This document shows positions 17,258-25,134 of a stretch of DNA of 51,442 bases, piece after piece. How positions within the stretch are numbered: the first letter of the stretch is position 1; each line of letters starts with the position of its first letter. This stretch comes from an uncultured SAR86 cluster bacterium (GTDB lineage Bacteria > Pseudomonadota > Gammaproteobacteria > Magnimaribacterales > AG-339-G14): positions 220,209-271,650 of the forward strand of contig CACEOL010000001.1 of assembly GCA_902561325.1 (NCBI GenBank), read 5' to 3'. Both the position numbers and the translations under genes were made by a program. A model generated the notes under the pieces. It made no database searches. It had not been told where the DNA came from and worked only from the letters and a program-made list of their open reading frames with translations.

Positions 17258-18033
17258 GACTTTATGATGCCTTTTTCTGGAGAGCTGGGACTAGGTTGAG
17301 ATTTAGGAATTCTGCCTGATTTGTGGGCTAGCCTTCCTGATTCAACTGCTAATTTCATTGCTAATGCCATCTGAGAAGGATTTTCAGATTTTGCAATAGC
17401 AGTGTTCAATAAAACTGCATCGGCCCCCATTTCCATCGCTATAGAAGCATCTGACGCAGTACCAATACCAGCATCAATAATGACTGGCACAGAAACTGAA
17501 TCAATAATTTTTTGAATTTTTTGAGGCTCTGCAATACCTTGGCCAGAGCCAATGGGAGCAGCTAATGGCATTATGGAAACACATCCGATATCCTCTAGTT
17601 TCATACAACTTTCATAATTAGCAGTGCAATAAACCATTACCTCAAAGCCGTCTCTTACTAAAATTTCTGCTGCCTCTATAGTTGAATCCATATTTGGTAG
17701 TAATGTTTTTGAATCATCCAGTACTTCTAATTTTAGTAAATTTTTACCGCCCAAAATCTCTCTACCTAATTTTGCCATCCTAACTGCATCTTTTGTCGTA
17801 TAGGCACCAGCAGTATTAGGAAGAATTGTGTATTTATCTGGAGATATGTAATCGAGAATTGAAGAATCTTTATCATTTTGAAGATCTATTCTTCTAACAG
17901 CAACGGTAACAATTTCTGCTCCTGAAGCTTCAATGGATGAAATTGCTTCATCTTCATCTTTATATTTACCTGTCCCTACTAGAAGCCTTGATGAGTAGTT
18001 TTTTCCCGCTATGACTAAGCTGTCCTGAGTCAA
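17254..18033 (-). CDS. thiG: Thiazole synthase
   Basis: A 259-residue (beta/alpha)8 enzyme that forms the thiazole phosphate carboxylate of thiamine from deoxyxylulose phosphate, ThiS thiocarboxylate and dehydroglycine. Visible are SRLLVGTGKYKD at the start, the active-site lysine in NLLKLEVLDDSKTLLPN, the phosphate-binding PLAAPIGSGQGI and the C-terminal VIIDAGIGTASDA and ADAVLLNTAIA segments. It follows thiS with no gap. No thiC, thiE, thiO/thiH or thiF is nearby in this window, so the rest of the pathway must be elsewhere or absent. Confidence 0.97.
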   Translation of the reverse strand: MTQDSLVIAGKNYSSRLLVGTGKYKDEDEAISSIEASGAEIVTVAVRRIDLQNDKDSSILDYISPDKYTILPNTAGAYTTKDAVRMAKLGREILGGKNLLKLEVLDDSKTLLPNMDSTIEAAEILVRDGFEVMVYCTANYESCMKLEDIGCVSIMPLAAPIGSGQGIAEPQKIQKIIDSVSVPVIIDAGIGTASDASIAMEMGADAVLLNTAIAKSENPSQMALAMKLAVESGRLAHKSGRIPKSQPSPSSPEKGIIKS

Positions 18034-18249
18034 TTAACCACCGCCTATCGCCTTTACAATTTCTACTTTATCTCCATCTTTTAGATTTGTTTCCTGCCAA
18101 TCTGATCTAAAAACCAAATTTTCATTTATTTCAATTGCAATGTGTTTGGAAGATATATTTAAGGACTCTAAAACAGAGACAATATTTATTTCTTGAGGAA
18201 ATTTTTTTAAATCGCCGTTAATGAAGATTTTTATTGGAGAGCTTCCCAA
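18034..18249 (-). CDS. thiS: Sulfur carrier protein ThiS
   Basis: A 71-residue ubiquitin-fold carrier ending in the diagnostic Gly-Gly tail (AIGGG). The tail is adenylated and thiocarboxylated to deliver sulfur to ThiG. The body shows IKIFINGDLKKFP, VSVLESLNIS and LKDGDKVEIVKAIGG. The start is TTG at 18249-18247, three bases after the rpoH stop. No ATG is available, and the protein is only a few residues longer than typical ThiS. The adjacent thiG confirms it. A slightly later non-ATG start cannot be ruled out. Confidence 0.93.
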   Translation of the reverse strand: MGSSPIKIFINGDLKKFPQEINIVSVLESLNISSKHIAIEINENLVFRSDWQETNLKDGDKVEIVKAIGGG

Positions 18250-18252
18250 AAT

Positions 18253-19104
18253 TTAGCTCAATTTTTCCTTTATGACGTCCATGGCAGATTTTTCAATTTG
18301 CCTTATACGTTCTGCGCTAACTCCGTATTTATCAGATAGTTCATGAAGAGTGGGTTTCATGTCGCTCAGCCAACGATCCATTAAAATTTCTTTGCTTCTT
18401 TGATCTAATTCAGAGATAGCTGAAAGAAGTTCGCTATTGTTATGTTTTTCTAAATCATTTTTTTCAATGAGTTCTGCTGGATCCATGCTTGAATCCGAAA
18501 TGTAATTAGCAGGACTGTAAGATGCCTGATCATCATTGGCTTCAGCAGGTGGGTCAAAAGAAACATCTGATGAATTCATTCTGGACTCCATTTCTTTTAC
18601 GGATTTTTCGTCTACGCCTAATTCGGAGGAAATCATTTTTACTTCATCGGACGAAAGCCAGTTTAAATCTTTTCTTTTACTCCTAAGATTAAAGAAAAGC
18701 TTTCTTTGAGCTTTAGTAGTTGCTACTTTGACGATTTTCCAGTTTTTCAAAATGTATTCATGAATTTCAGATTTTATCCAATGAATCGCAAAGGATATTA
18801 GTCTAACGCCAACTTCTGGATTAAATTTCCTTACAGCTTTCATAAGGCCAACGTTTCCTTCTTGAATAAGATCGGCTTGTGGAAGACCATATCCGGAATA
18901 CCCTCTGGCTACATGAGCGACAAACCTCAAATGTGCCATTACAAGCTTTCTAGCTGCTTCCAAGTCGTTATTGTAGTAAAGCTCCTCTGCAAGTTTTTTC
19001 TCCTCTTCAGGAGTCAAAATAGAAATGTTTTGTATGGAATTAAGATAAGACTCCAGGTTTTGACCTGGAGAAGAAATGTCCATAGGTTGTAATTCTTTAC
19101 CCAT
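18253..19104 (-). CDS. rpoH: RNA polymerase sigma-32 factor (heat shock)
   Basis: A 283-residue sigma-70-family factor of the RpoH group. Region 1.2 and 2 are clear (LTPEEEKKLAEEL, VMAHLRFVAHVARGYSGYG, LIQEGNVGLMKAVRKFNPE). The RpoH box QRKLFFNLR, a hallmark of sigma-32 proteins, is present. Region 4 has a helix-turn-helix (PTLHELSDKYGVSAERIRQI). It directs transcription of chaperones and proteases under heat or misfolding stress. It heads a run in which thiS follows by three bases, so thiamine genes may share its transcript. The usual ftsY-ftsE-ftsX neighbours are missing upstream, where cysQ lies. Confidence 0.97.
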   Translation of the reverse strand: MGKELQPMDISSPGQNLESYLNSIQNISILTPEEEKKLAEELYYNNDLEAARKLVMAHLRFVAHVARGYSGYGLPQADLIQEGNVGLMKAVRKFNPEVGVRLISFAIHWIKSEIHEYILKNWKIVKVATTKAQRKLFFNLRSKRKDLNWLSSDEVKMISSELGVDEKSVKEMESRMNSSDVSFDPPAEANDDQASYSPANYISDSSMDPAELIEKNDLEKHNNSELLSAISELDQRSKEILMDRWLSDMKPTLHELSDKYGVSAERIRQIEKSAMDVIKEKLS

Positions 19105-19172
19105 AATCGCGGATTTTATACCTTTTTTTCATCTTTTTATAAATAATTTACTAAAAAAGTTATAAAAATAGT

Positions 19173-19976
19173 TTAAGAATCTATTTGTCTTAAAAAATCT
19201 AACCTTTTCTTATTGGAAAAAGCAAAAAATCCCTTAATTAACTGTTTTTCTCTCATATTATAAGATATCTCTTGAAGGTTTGAATCCAATACATCTCCTC
19301 CAAAAGCTTTTAAAATAGCGTGGCCAGCTGCGATATCCCAAGAATAAATATCTCCAAATCTAGGATAAAGGTCTGCTATTCCCTCACAGATCCTACAAAA
19401 CTTTATTGAACTTCCCATTTTAATAACTTTAGATCCTTTAAATTTAGACATTACTTTTTCGCAAAAATCTATTTCTTCTTCACTGCTGTGAGATTTACTA
19501 ATTAAAACATTACAGATTTGATTGTTTTTATTAGAGAGAAACTCCGTTTTTTCATCAATAATTTTTTTTGGTGATAAATCAGTACCTCCTAAAAAGATGC
19601 TATCTTTCATAGGTTGATAGATAGCTCCAAGTATTGGTTTTTGCTTATTAATTAAGGCAATGTTTAAAGTAAATTCATCGCTACCATTGATTAATTCTTT
19701 TGTACCATCAATAGGATCTATAATCCAAGCGTATTCAGAATTTGCTTGTTGTTGGCTAATCTCTTCAGAGATAAGCGCAAAATCTTGATTAATTTTTTTT
19801 AGCTCTTTTCTTATGAATTGATCTACTTCAGTGTCTAAGATTGTCAGTGGAGTGGTGTCGTCTTTATAACTTACCTTTAGATCTATCGAGCCAAAATTAA
19901 CAAAAAACTTTTTCGCATTTTTAAATATTTTAATTAACTCTTCTGAGATATAAGTTTGGTTCACTTTATTAATCAT
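19173..19976 (-). CDS. cysQ: 3'(2'),5'-bisphosphate nucleotidase CysQ
   Basis: A 267-residue inositol-monophosphatase-fold enzyme that removes the 3' phosphate from PAP, a by-product of sulfate assimilation. Metal-site motifs are in order: ISEEIS near residues 71-76, then WIIDPIDGTKELINGSDEF, and the C-terminal SWDIAAGHAIL. The spacing and the TKELI form in motif A fit CysQ rather than SuhB. It lies 68 bases upstream of rpoH on the same strand, far enough for a separate promoter. No other sulfate-assimilation gene is visible nearby. Confidence 0.92.
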   Translation of the reverse strand: MINKVNQTYISEELIKIFKNAKKFFVNFGSIDLKVSYKDDTTPLTILDTEVDQFIRKELKKINQDFALISEEISQQQANSEYAWIIDPIDGTKELINGSDEFTLNIALINKQKPILGAIYQPMKDSIFLGGTDLSPKKIIDEKTEFLSNKNNQICNVLISKSHSSEEEIDFCEKVMSKFKGSKVIKMGSSIKFCRICEGIADLYPRFGDIYSWDIAAGHAILKAFGGDVLDSNLQEISYNMREKQLIKGFFAFSNKKRLDFLRQIDS

Positions 19977-20032
19977 TATTTTTATAAATACTGTTTATAA
20001 ATTACAATAACATTCTTATTAAAGAACATATT

Positions 20033-20200
20033 ATGGTTGATAAAGAAGATTTATTGAAACAAGCAGAAGACATTCATTCTGGTTTGAAGAGACTTAGTCT
20101 AAAAAATAGAAAAGTCGTAATGCCTCATCACAAAGAGTTTGAATTGATTGAGGAACTTGAAGAACTTTCAATAGATTTGATTGAAAAACTTAAAAAGTAA
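20033..20200 (+). CDS. Small helical protein of unknown function, 55 residues
   Basis: An open frame ATG 20033 to TAA 20198-20200 encodes MVDKEDLLKQAEDIHSGLKR and continues to a lysine-rich end. The whole protein is predicted helical, highly charged and without cysteine, with heptad-like leucines (LIEELEELSIDLIEKLKK). The stop is followed directly by the ribosome site of the crotonase gene, with 12 bases between the two genes, so they are probably co-transcribed. I do not recognise a family. The short size makes chance an alternative, but composition and placement match a real gene. Confidence 0.6.
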   Translation: MVDKEDLLKQAEDIHSGLKRLSLKNRKVVMPHHKEFELIEELEELSIDLIEKLKK

Positions 20201-20201
20201 A

Positions 20202-20207
20202 AAGGAG
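20202..20207 (+). promoter_or_regulatory. Strong Shine-Dalgarno sequence before the crotonase gene
   Basis: AAGGAG lies five bases before the ATG at 20213. It is one of the few near-consensus ribosome sites in the window and suggests efficient, independent translation of the crotonase gene. Confidence 0.75.
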
Positions 20208-20212
20208 TTGAA

Positions 20213-21091
20213 ATGACAAATAAATATTCTTGTTTTGATTTAGAAATAAAAAACAAAGTCGCGTATGTAACCATGTGTCGACCAGATGAATACAATACAA
20301 TGAACAAAGCGTTTTGGTCAGAATTGCCTCATCTTGTTGAAAAAATATCTGATGATGCCAGTGCGAGAGTAATTGTATTGTCCTCTACAGGAAAACATTT
20401 TTGTGCTGGAATGGATTTAGCAAACTTTTCTTTGAGCGATAATCCCACTGAGCCAAAATCTTCGAATACCCATAATGGTATGAAAAAGGAGGCTGGCTTT
20501 AGAATCACTCTCGACCTTCAACATACAATCACATCGCTTGAAAAAGCAAGAATTCCAGTTATTTCAGCTATTCAGGGAGGTTGTATAGGTGGTGGTTTAG
20601 ACCTAGCAACAGCAACAGATATGAGATTTTGTACTAAAGAGGCTTTCTTTTGTATCCAAGAAATTAATATTGGGATGGCAGCAGATGTTGGAACTTTGCA
20701 AAGAATTCCAAGATTAATTCCTGAAGGAGTAGTAAGAGAATTAGCCTATACAGGAAGAAGATTTTTTGCTGACGAAGCAAAAGCTCATGGCTTGGTAAAC
20801 AAAGTTTTTGATTCCCATGAAGAAATGATGTCAGCGGTGAAAATTATTGCTGAAGAAATTGCCTCCAAAGGTCCTTTGGCTGTTGCGGGAACGAAAGAAA
20901 TTCTAAATTATGGACGAGATCACACAATTGAAGAATCTCTAAATCATGTTGCTTTGTGGAATGCTGCAATGGGAATTAGCGATGAGATGTCTGTTGCCTT
21001 TGAAGCAAAGGCAAATAAGAAAGATCCAGAATTTGATGATTTAATTCCAAGAACTGGAAAAAAATATCTTGATGGTGGATATCAAGGATAA
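20213..21091 (+). CDS. Enoyl-CoA hydratase/isomerase family protein, dienoyl-CoA isomerase-like
   Basis: A 292-residue crotonase-fold protein. The oxyanion-hole regions are KHFCAGMDLANFS and QGGCIGGGLDLATATD. The block FFCIQEINIGMAADVGTLQR resembles the peroxisomal delta3,5-delta2,4-dienoyl-CoA isomerase (ECH1), with the equivalent Glu and Asp active-site residues retained. The following ELAYTGRRFFADEAKAHGLV also resembles ECH1. It may act in oxidation of unsaturated fatty acids with odd-position double bonds, but general crotonase activity on another acyl-CoA is possible. It is preceded by the 55-residue small gene and is convergent with yaaA with one base between them. Confidence 0.88.
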   Translation: MTNKYSCFDLEIKNKVAYVTMCRPDEYNTMNKAFWSELPHLVEKISDDASARVIVLSSTGKHFCAGMDLANFSLSDNPTEPKSSNTHNGMKKEAGFRITLDLQHTITSLEKARIPVISAIQGGCIGGGLDLATATDMRFCTKEAFFCIQEINIGMAADVGTLQRIPRLIPEGVVRELAYTGRRFFADEAKAHGLVNKVFDSHEEMMSAVKIIAEEIASKGPLAVAGTKEILNYGRDHTIEESLNHVALWNAAMGISDEMSVAFEAKANKKDPEFDDLIPRTGKKYLDGGYQG

Positions 21092-21092
21092 A

Positions 21093-21860
21093 TTATTTTC
21101 TTAGAAAAACTGGGGTATCTTCAGTAGAATCTTTTTTGGAAAATTTATAACCATCAAGATTGAATTTATAAAGATCTTCAGGAGTTTTAGCTCGATTTTC
21201 AATTAAATACTTGGCCATTAATCCTCTAGCCTTTTTTGCATAAAAGCTAATTATCTTAAATTGGCCGTTCTTAAAGTCTTTAAAAACAGGGCTGATGATT
21301 CTGCTTTTCAATTTTTCAGCGTCAACAGAAGAAAAATATTCGATAGAAGCGAGATTAACCAAAATGGAAGTTGCTTTAAGATCTTTGTTTAAATGATTGG
21401 TAATTTCTTCTTTCCAAAACTCATATAAGTCCTTGCTTTTTGCAACAGATATTTTAGTGCCCATCTCAAGACGGTAAGGCGAAATAATATCTAATGGTTT
21501 TAAAACTCCATAAAGCCCGGAAAGAATCCTGAGGTGTTTTTGTGCAAAATTTATGTCTTGTTTTGAAAGTTTTTCAAACTCCAGTCCTTGATAAACGTCT
21601 CCTTTAAAAACAAATCCAGCTTGTTTCGCATGAGCTGAAGGTTTAGTTGCTTGAGACCAATTCTGGAATCTATCATGATTTAAAGCAGAAATTTTATCAC
21701 TAACCCCCATTAAAGAAGACAGCTCAGATTTATTGAGTTTCTTCATAGTAGACACTAAATTTTTAGATTTAGGCAAAAAAGGAGGAACTGAGAAATCCAG
21801 TCCCTTTTCAGAAAAAGAATAATCTAACGTCTTAGCTGGAGATAGAACTATAATCATCAC
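21093..21860 (-). CDS. yaaA: Peroxide stress protein YaaA (DUF328)
   Basis: A 255-residue YaaA family protein. The family start LSPAKTLDYS is at residues 6-15. It is followed by LSSLMGVSDKISALNHDR, the central block LRILSGLYGVLKPLD, and YRLEMGTKISV. The late YAKKARGLMAKYLIENR segment contains DNA-binding-type basic residues. In E. coli, YaaA is OxyR-induced and lowers intracellular iron damage under peroxide. Either of the two initial Met codons could be used. The gene is divergent from dctQ with 22 bases between starts, leaving little room for separate promoters. Confidence 0.93.
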   Translation of the reverse strand: MMIIVLSPAKTLDYSFSEKGLDFSVPPFLPKSKNLVSTMKKLNKSELSSLMGVSDKISALNHDRFQNWSQATKPSAHAKQAGFVFKGDVYQGLEFEKLSKQDINFAQKHLRILSGLYGVLKPLDIISPYRLEMGTKISVAKSKDLYEFWKEEITNHLNKDLKATSILVNLASIEYFSSVDAEKLKSRIISPVFKDFKNGQFKIISFYAKKARGLMAKYLIENRAKTPEDLYKFNLDGYKFSKKDSTEDTPVFLRK

Positions 21861-21882
21861 AGTATTATTAAATCATATTTCA

Positions 21883-22389
21883 ATGCTCAAAAAAATTACC
21901 AAAACTACAGAGAATATACTTAATTTATTTCCTTTTTTTCTCGGAAATATTACTTCTTGGTTGATTTTATTAATGATTTTTCTAAGCTCGATGATTGTCA
22001 TCTTGAGATATGTTTTTGAAATTGGAGTAGTTGCAATGCAAGAATTACTCGTTTATTCACACGGAATGCTTTTTCTATTTTATGCCGCATTAGCTTTCAA
22101 AGATGATGCGCATGTCAGAGTAGACATTTTCTATAGAGAATTGTCGGATAACAGAAAAAGAATGATAAATATTTTTGGCAATCTGTTTTTTTTACAACCC
22201 TTTGCATGGGTAATTTTAATATTTTCATTTGAATATGTTTACTTCGCTTGGTCCATTAATGAAATTTCTCCAGAACCAGGTGGACTTCCTTTTGTATATC
22301 TTTTCAAAACGAGCTTAATTATTTTTCCTATCCTTTTAATCCTTCAGAGCTTTTCAGAGCTGATTAAATTGGTTTTCAAACATGATTGA
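21883..22389 (+). CDS. dctQ: TRAP transporter small permease (DctQ type)
   Basis: A 168-residue membrane protein with four hydrophobic segments (about 15-45, 55-75, 92-115 and 137-160). The DctQ-type features are the VVAMQELLVYSHGMLFLFYAA region with a conserved Glu, and DDAHVRVDIFYRELS after helix 2. It forms the membrane complex with the large permease of a sodium-coupled TRAP transporter. It overlaps dctM by 8 bases. The binding-protein gene is not upstream as usual but lies on the opposite strand after the 95-residue gene. Confidence 0.9.
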   Translation: MLKKITKTTENILNLFPFFLGNITSWLILLMIFLSSMIVILRYVFEIGVVAMQELLVYSHGMLFLFYAALAFKDDAHVRVDIFYRELSDNRKRMINIFGNLFFLQPFAWVILIFSFEYVYFAWSINEISPEPGGLPFVYLFKTSLIIFPILLILQSFSELIKLVFKHD

Positions 22390-23740
22390 TTTTCTACCAC
22401 TAATTCTTTTTGCCTTGGTTTGTATTTTTTTACTTTTTGGTTTCCCTGTTGCTTTTACTTTGGCTGGGGTTTCAATAATTTTTGCATTGATAACAAGTTT
22501 TTTTGGTGTTTTTGATTTGTTTCTTTTAGAAACTCTGCCAAATCGGATTTTTGGGGTGATGACAAACTCTACTTTAATAGCAGTTCCTCTGTTTATTTTT
22601 ATGGGTGTATTGTTGGAAAAATCAAAAGTTGCAGAAGAACTCTTACTTAAAATGTCAGACTTTTTTTCTGGTTTTAGAGGTGGGCTGGGCCTTTCGGTAA
22701 TTTTTGTTGGAGCCTTGCTTGCAGCCAGTACAGGAATTGTAGGAGCGACAGTTATTGCGATGGGTTTGATTTCTTTACCTGCATTTTTAAAACAAGGATA
22801 TCCTCATGATCTTTCTACAGGCTTAATTTCTGCTACTGGTACTTTGGGACAAATCATACCGCCTTCTATAGCCTTGGTTATTTTAGGAGATGTACTGTCT
22901 TCAGCTTATCAGCAATCGCAACTTAGTCAGGGTATTTTTACTGCTAAAACAATTTCTGTTGGAGATCTGTTTTTAGCAGCTATAGTTCCTGGATTAATGC
23001 TGCTTTGTTTGTATGCAATTTATTTTCTTTTCAAATCGAGAAACTTGGAAATTATCTCAAATGATAGCCAAAGCTCTATAGGAGTTATTGATTTAATAAA
23101 GGTCATTGCTCCACCTTTTATTTTAATCATAACTGTTTTGGGCAGCATTATTTTTGGAGTTGCCTCTCCTACAGAGGCTTCTGGTTTAGGAGCTTTGGGA
23201 GCAATTCTGATTGCAATGATAAATAATAAATTAAATTTTCAAACTTTAGCTGAGACCGTAAAACAATCAGCTGCCATCACCTCGATGGTTTTTGTTATTT
23301 TAATTGGAGCATCAGTTTTCTCTCTGGTTTTTAGGGGTTTGGGAGGAGAAGAACTCATCGAGCAAATATTTAACTCAATTCCAGGCGGCCTTTTCGGTTC
23401 TATGGTTTTAGTAATGGTTTTAATTTTTTTGTTGGGCTTTATCTTGGACTTCATCGAAATAAGTTTTGTCATAGTACCAATTGTAGGGCCAGTATTGATG
23501 GCAATGGGAGCAGATCCAATTTGGCTTGGCATTATGATTGCAATCAATTTACAAACTTCTTTTTTAACTCCTCCTTTTGGTTTTGCTTTGTTTTATTTAA
23601 GAGGCGTCGCCCCAGAAAACATCAAGACAATTTCTTTGTATAAGGGTGTGATTCCATTTATAGTAATCCAGCTTGGTCTTTTGGTTTTATTAGCAATCTT
23701 TCCTAAAATCGTAACTTTTTTACCGGGTTATTTGTATTAA
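22382..23740 (+). CDS. dctM: TRAP transporter large permease (DctM type)
   Basis: A 452-residue permease with about 12 hydrophobic segments and the DctM-family hallmarks: FGFPVAFTLAGVS at the start, the GGLGLSVIFVGALLAASTG segment, and TGTLGQIIPPSIALVILGD in the scoop region. The C-terminal half has FGVASPTEASGLGALGA and FLTPPFGFALFYLRG. It moves an organic anion with sodium ions, using DctQ and a periplasmic binding protein. With a TakP-like binding protein encoded nearby, the cargo may be a 2-oxo acid or lactate. That is inference. Confidence 0.95.
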   Translation: MIDFLPLILFALVCIFLLFGFPVAFTLAGVSIIFALITSFFGVFDLFLLETLPNRIFGVMTNSTLIAVPLFIFMGVLLEKSKVAEELLLKMSDFFSGFRGGLGLSVIFVGALLAASTGIVGATVIAMGLISLPAFLKQGYPHDLSTGLISATGTLGQIIPPSIALVILGDVLSSAYQQSQLSQGIFTAKTISVGDLFLAAIVPGLMLLCLYAIYFLFKSRNLEIISNDSQSSIGVIDLIKVIAPPFILIITVLGSIIFGVASPTEASGLGALGAILIAMINNKLNFQTLAETVKQSAAITSMVFVILIGASVFSLVFRGLGGEELIEQIFNSIPGGLFGSMVLVMVLIFLLGFILDFIEISFVIVPIVGPVLMAMGADPIWLGIMIAINLQTSFLTPPFGFALFYLRGVAPENIKTISLYKGVIPFIVIQLGLLVLLAIFPKIVTFLPGYLY

Positions 23741-24028
23741 ATGAAGAATAAACATCTGGTTAACTTGGGATTTTTCTTCATATGGGGAGATTTTTTGTTA
23801 GTTATATTTTTTATTCATTCTTTGTTTGTTAGCCCAATTACTGTTGAGATATATTTTTCTGAGTATCTGCAAATAGCTTTATATTTATTTAATTGGATTA
23901 AAACTTGGGGTGGATTTTTTGATTGGTGGGTGGGAGTAATTTATACCTGGCCAGCAGCACTACTTTTCCTTATTAGATATTTTATTTCAACCTCGATAGG
24001 TATTTGGTTAGTAAGAAAATATAGTTAG
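23741..24028 (+). CDS. Small membrane protein of unknown function linked to TRAP genes
   Basis: A 95-residue protein with three hydrophobic stretches (about residues 7-29, 41-53 and 63-88) and many tryptophans (WIKTWGGFFDWWVGVIYTW). Its ATG follows the dctM stop with no gap (TAAATG), so it is co-translated with the permease. Its stop interlocks with that of the convergent dctP in TTAG at 24025-24028. I do not recognise the family. Position suggests an accessory subunit of the TRAP transporter, but nothing in the sequence proves this. Confidence 0.75.
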   Translation: MKNKHLVNLGFFFIWGDFLLVIFFIHSLFVSPITVEIYFSEYLQIALYLFNWIKTWGGFFDWWVGVIYTWPAALLFLIRYFISTSIGIWLVRKYS

Positions 24029-25134
24029 TTTAACTCCCTCATTTCATAAACTGCTTTTTCTGAAATTTTGTGATATTTGGAAACATTCTTTTTGAAATTT
24101 TCTTGAGACTCGAATATCCTTTTCGATAACGAATCTTCAGCAATCAACTCTTCCAAAAGTTTAGAAGTAATCTCTTTAAATTTTTTCAAAACATCGTCAG
24201 GGAGTCTTTTTAGTGTCACTCCATGAGTATTTACCAATGTTTCTAAAGCTTGATTATTCCTTGCAGTGTATTCATCCAACATATCCTGATTCACTGCCCT
24301 GCTCGCGGTTCTTAATATTTCTTGGAGATCAGCGGGCAAAGAAGCAAAAGCTTCTTTGTTGATAATTACTTCTAAAGTAGGACCTGGTTCATGCCAACCT
24401 GGATAGTAATAATATTTTGCTGCTTGGTGTAATCCAAAGGTCTGATCGTTATATGGCCCAATCCATTCAGCAGCATCTATAACTCCTGTTTGAAGGTTAG
24501 TAAAGATTTCGCTACCAGGCATTAAGACTGCTTCTCCACCTGCCTCTGTCCAAACTTTTCCAGCCAAGCCTGGAATCCTCATTCTGGTTCCTTTGATATC
24601 CTCTAGAGAATTTATTTCTTTATTAAACCAACCTGCCATTTGCACGCCAGTATTACCTCCTGCTAGAGGAATCAAATTGAATTTATCATAAGCTTCCTCC
24701 CAAAGTTCTAACCCGCCTCCGTAATGGAGCCAAGCATTCATCTCTTGAGCGTTTAAGCCAAAGGGCAAAGCAGTAAAAAATTGTGCCGATGGAGCTTTTC
24801 CAATCCAGTAATAAGATGCTCCATGACCAATCTCGACTGTGCCTCGAGAAACCGCATCAAAAACCTCTAAAGCAGGGACGAGCTCTCCACTACCATAAAC
24901 TTTTATTTGCAGTCTGCCTGCTGACATTTTATTAACTAATTTTGAAATATTTTCAGCTGCCAAGCCGACTCCAGGATAATTCTTTGGCCAAGTGGTTACC
25001 ATGCGCCAAGTGAATTTCTTTTCAGATTCTTTGAATGCAGGATTTACTTCTTCTCGCTCACATGCGATGAAGAAAGTTAATACAAAAATTAAAACTAAAC
25101 CTTTTTTAAATTTGCGAAACTTAAAACCAGCCAT
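24025..25134 (-). CDS. TRAP transporter substrate-binding lipoprotein (DctP/TakP-like)
   Basis: A 369-residue binding protein. The N-terminus is a lipoprotein signal (residues 1-25, LIFVLTFFIAC lipobox, Cys25 the first mature residue). The mature part follows the TakP pattern: MVTTWPKNYPGVGLAAENIS, YGSGELVPALEVFDAVSRG and EIGHGASYYWIGKAP. The ligand-region blocks MRIPGLAGKVWTEAGG, EWIGPYND and PGWHEPGP also fit. TakP-like proteins bind 2-oxo acids as dimers, so pyruvate-like acids or lactate are plausible. The start codon lies 40 bases inside the 3' end of uvrD. The gene converges on the permease genes it presumably serves instead of sitting in their operon. Confidence 0.93.
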   Translation of the reverse strand: MAGFKFRKFKKGLVLIFVLTFFIACEREEVNPAFKESEKKFTWRMVTTWPKNYPGVGLAAENISKLVNKMSAGRLQIKVYGSGELVPALEVFDAVSRGTVEIGHGASYYWIGKAPSAQFFTALPFGLNAQEMNAWLHYGGGLELWEEAYDKFNLIPLAGGNTGVQMAGWFNKEINSLEDIKGTRMRIPGLAGKVWTEAGGEAVLMPGSEIFTNLQTGVIDAAEWIGPYNDQTFGLHQAAKYYYYPGWHEPGPTLEVIINKEAFASLPADLQEILRTASRAVNQDMLDEYTARNNQALETLVNTHGVTLKRLPDDVLKKFKEITSKLLEELIAEDSLSKRIFESQENFKKNVSKYHKISEKAVYEMRELN

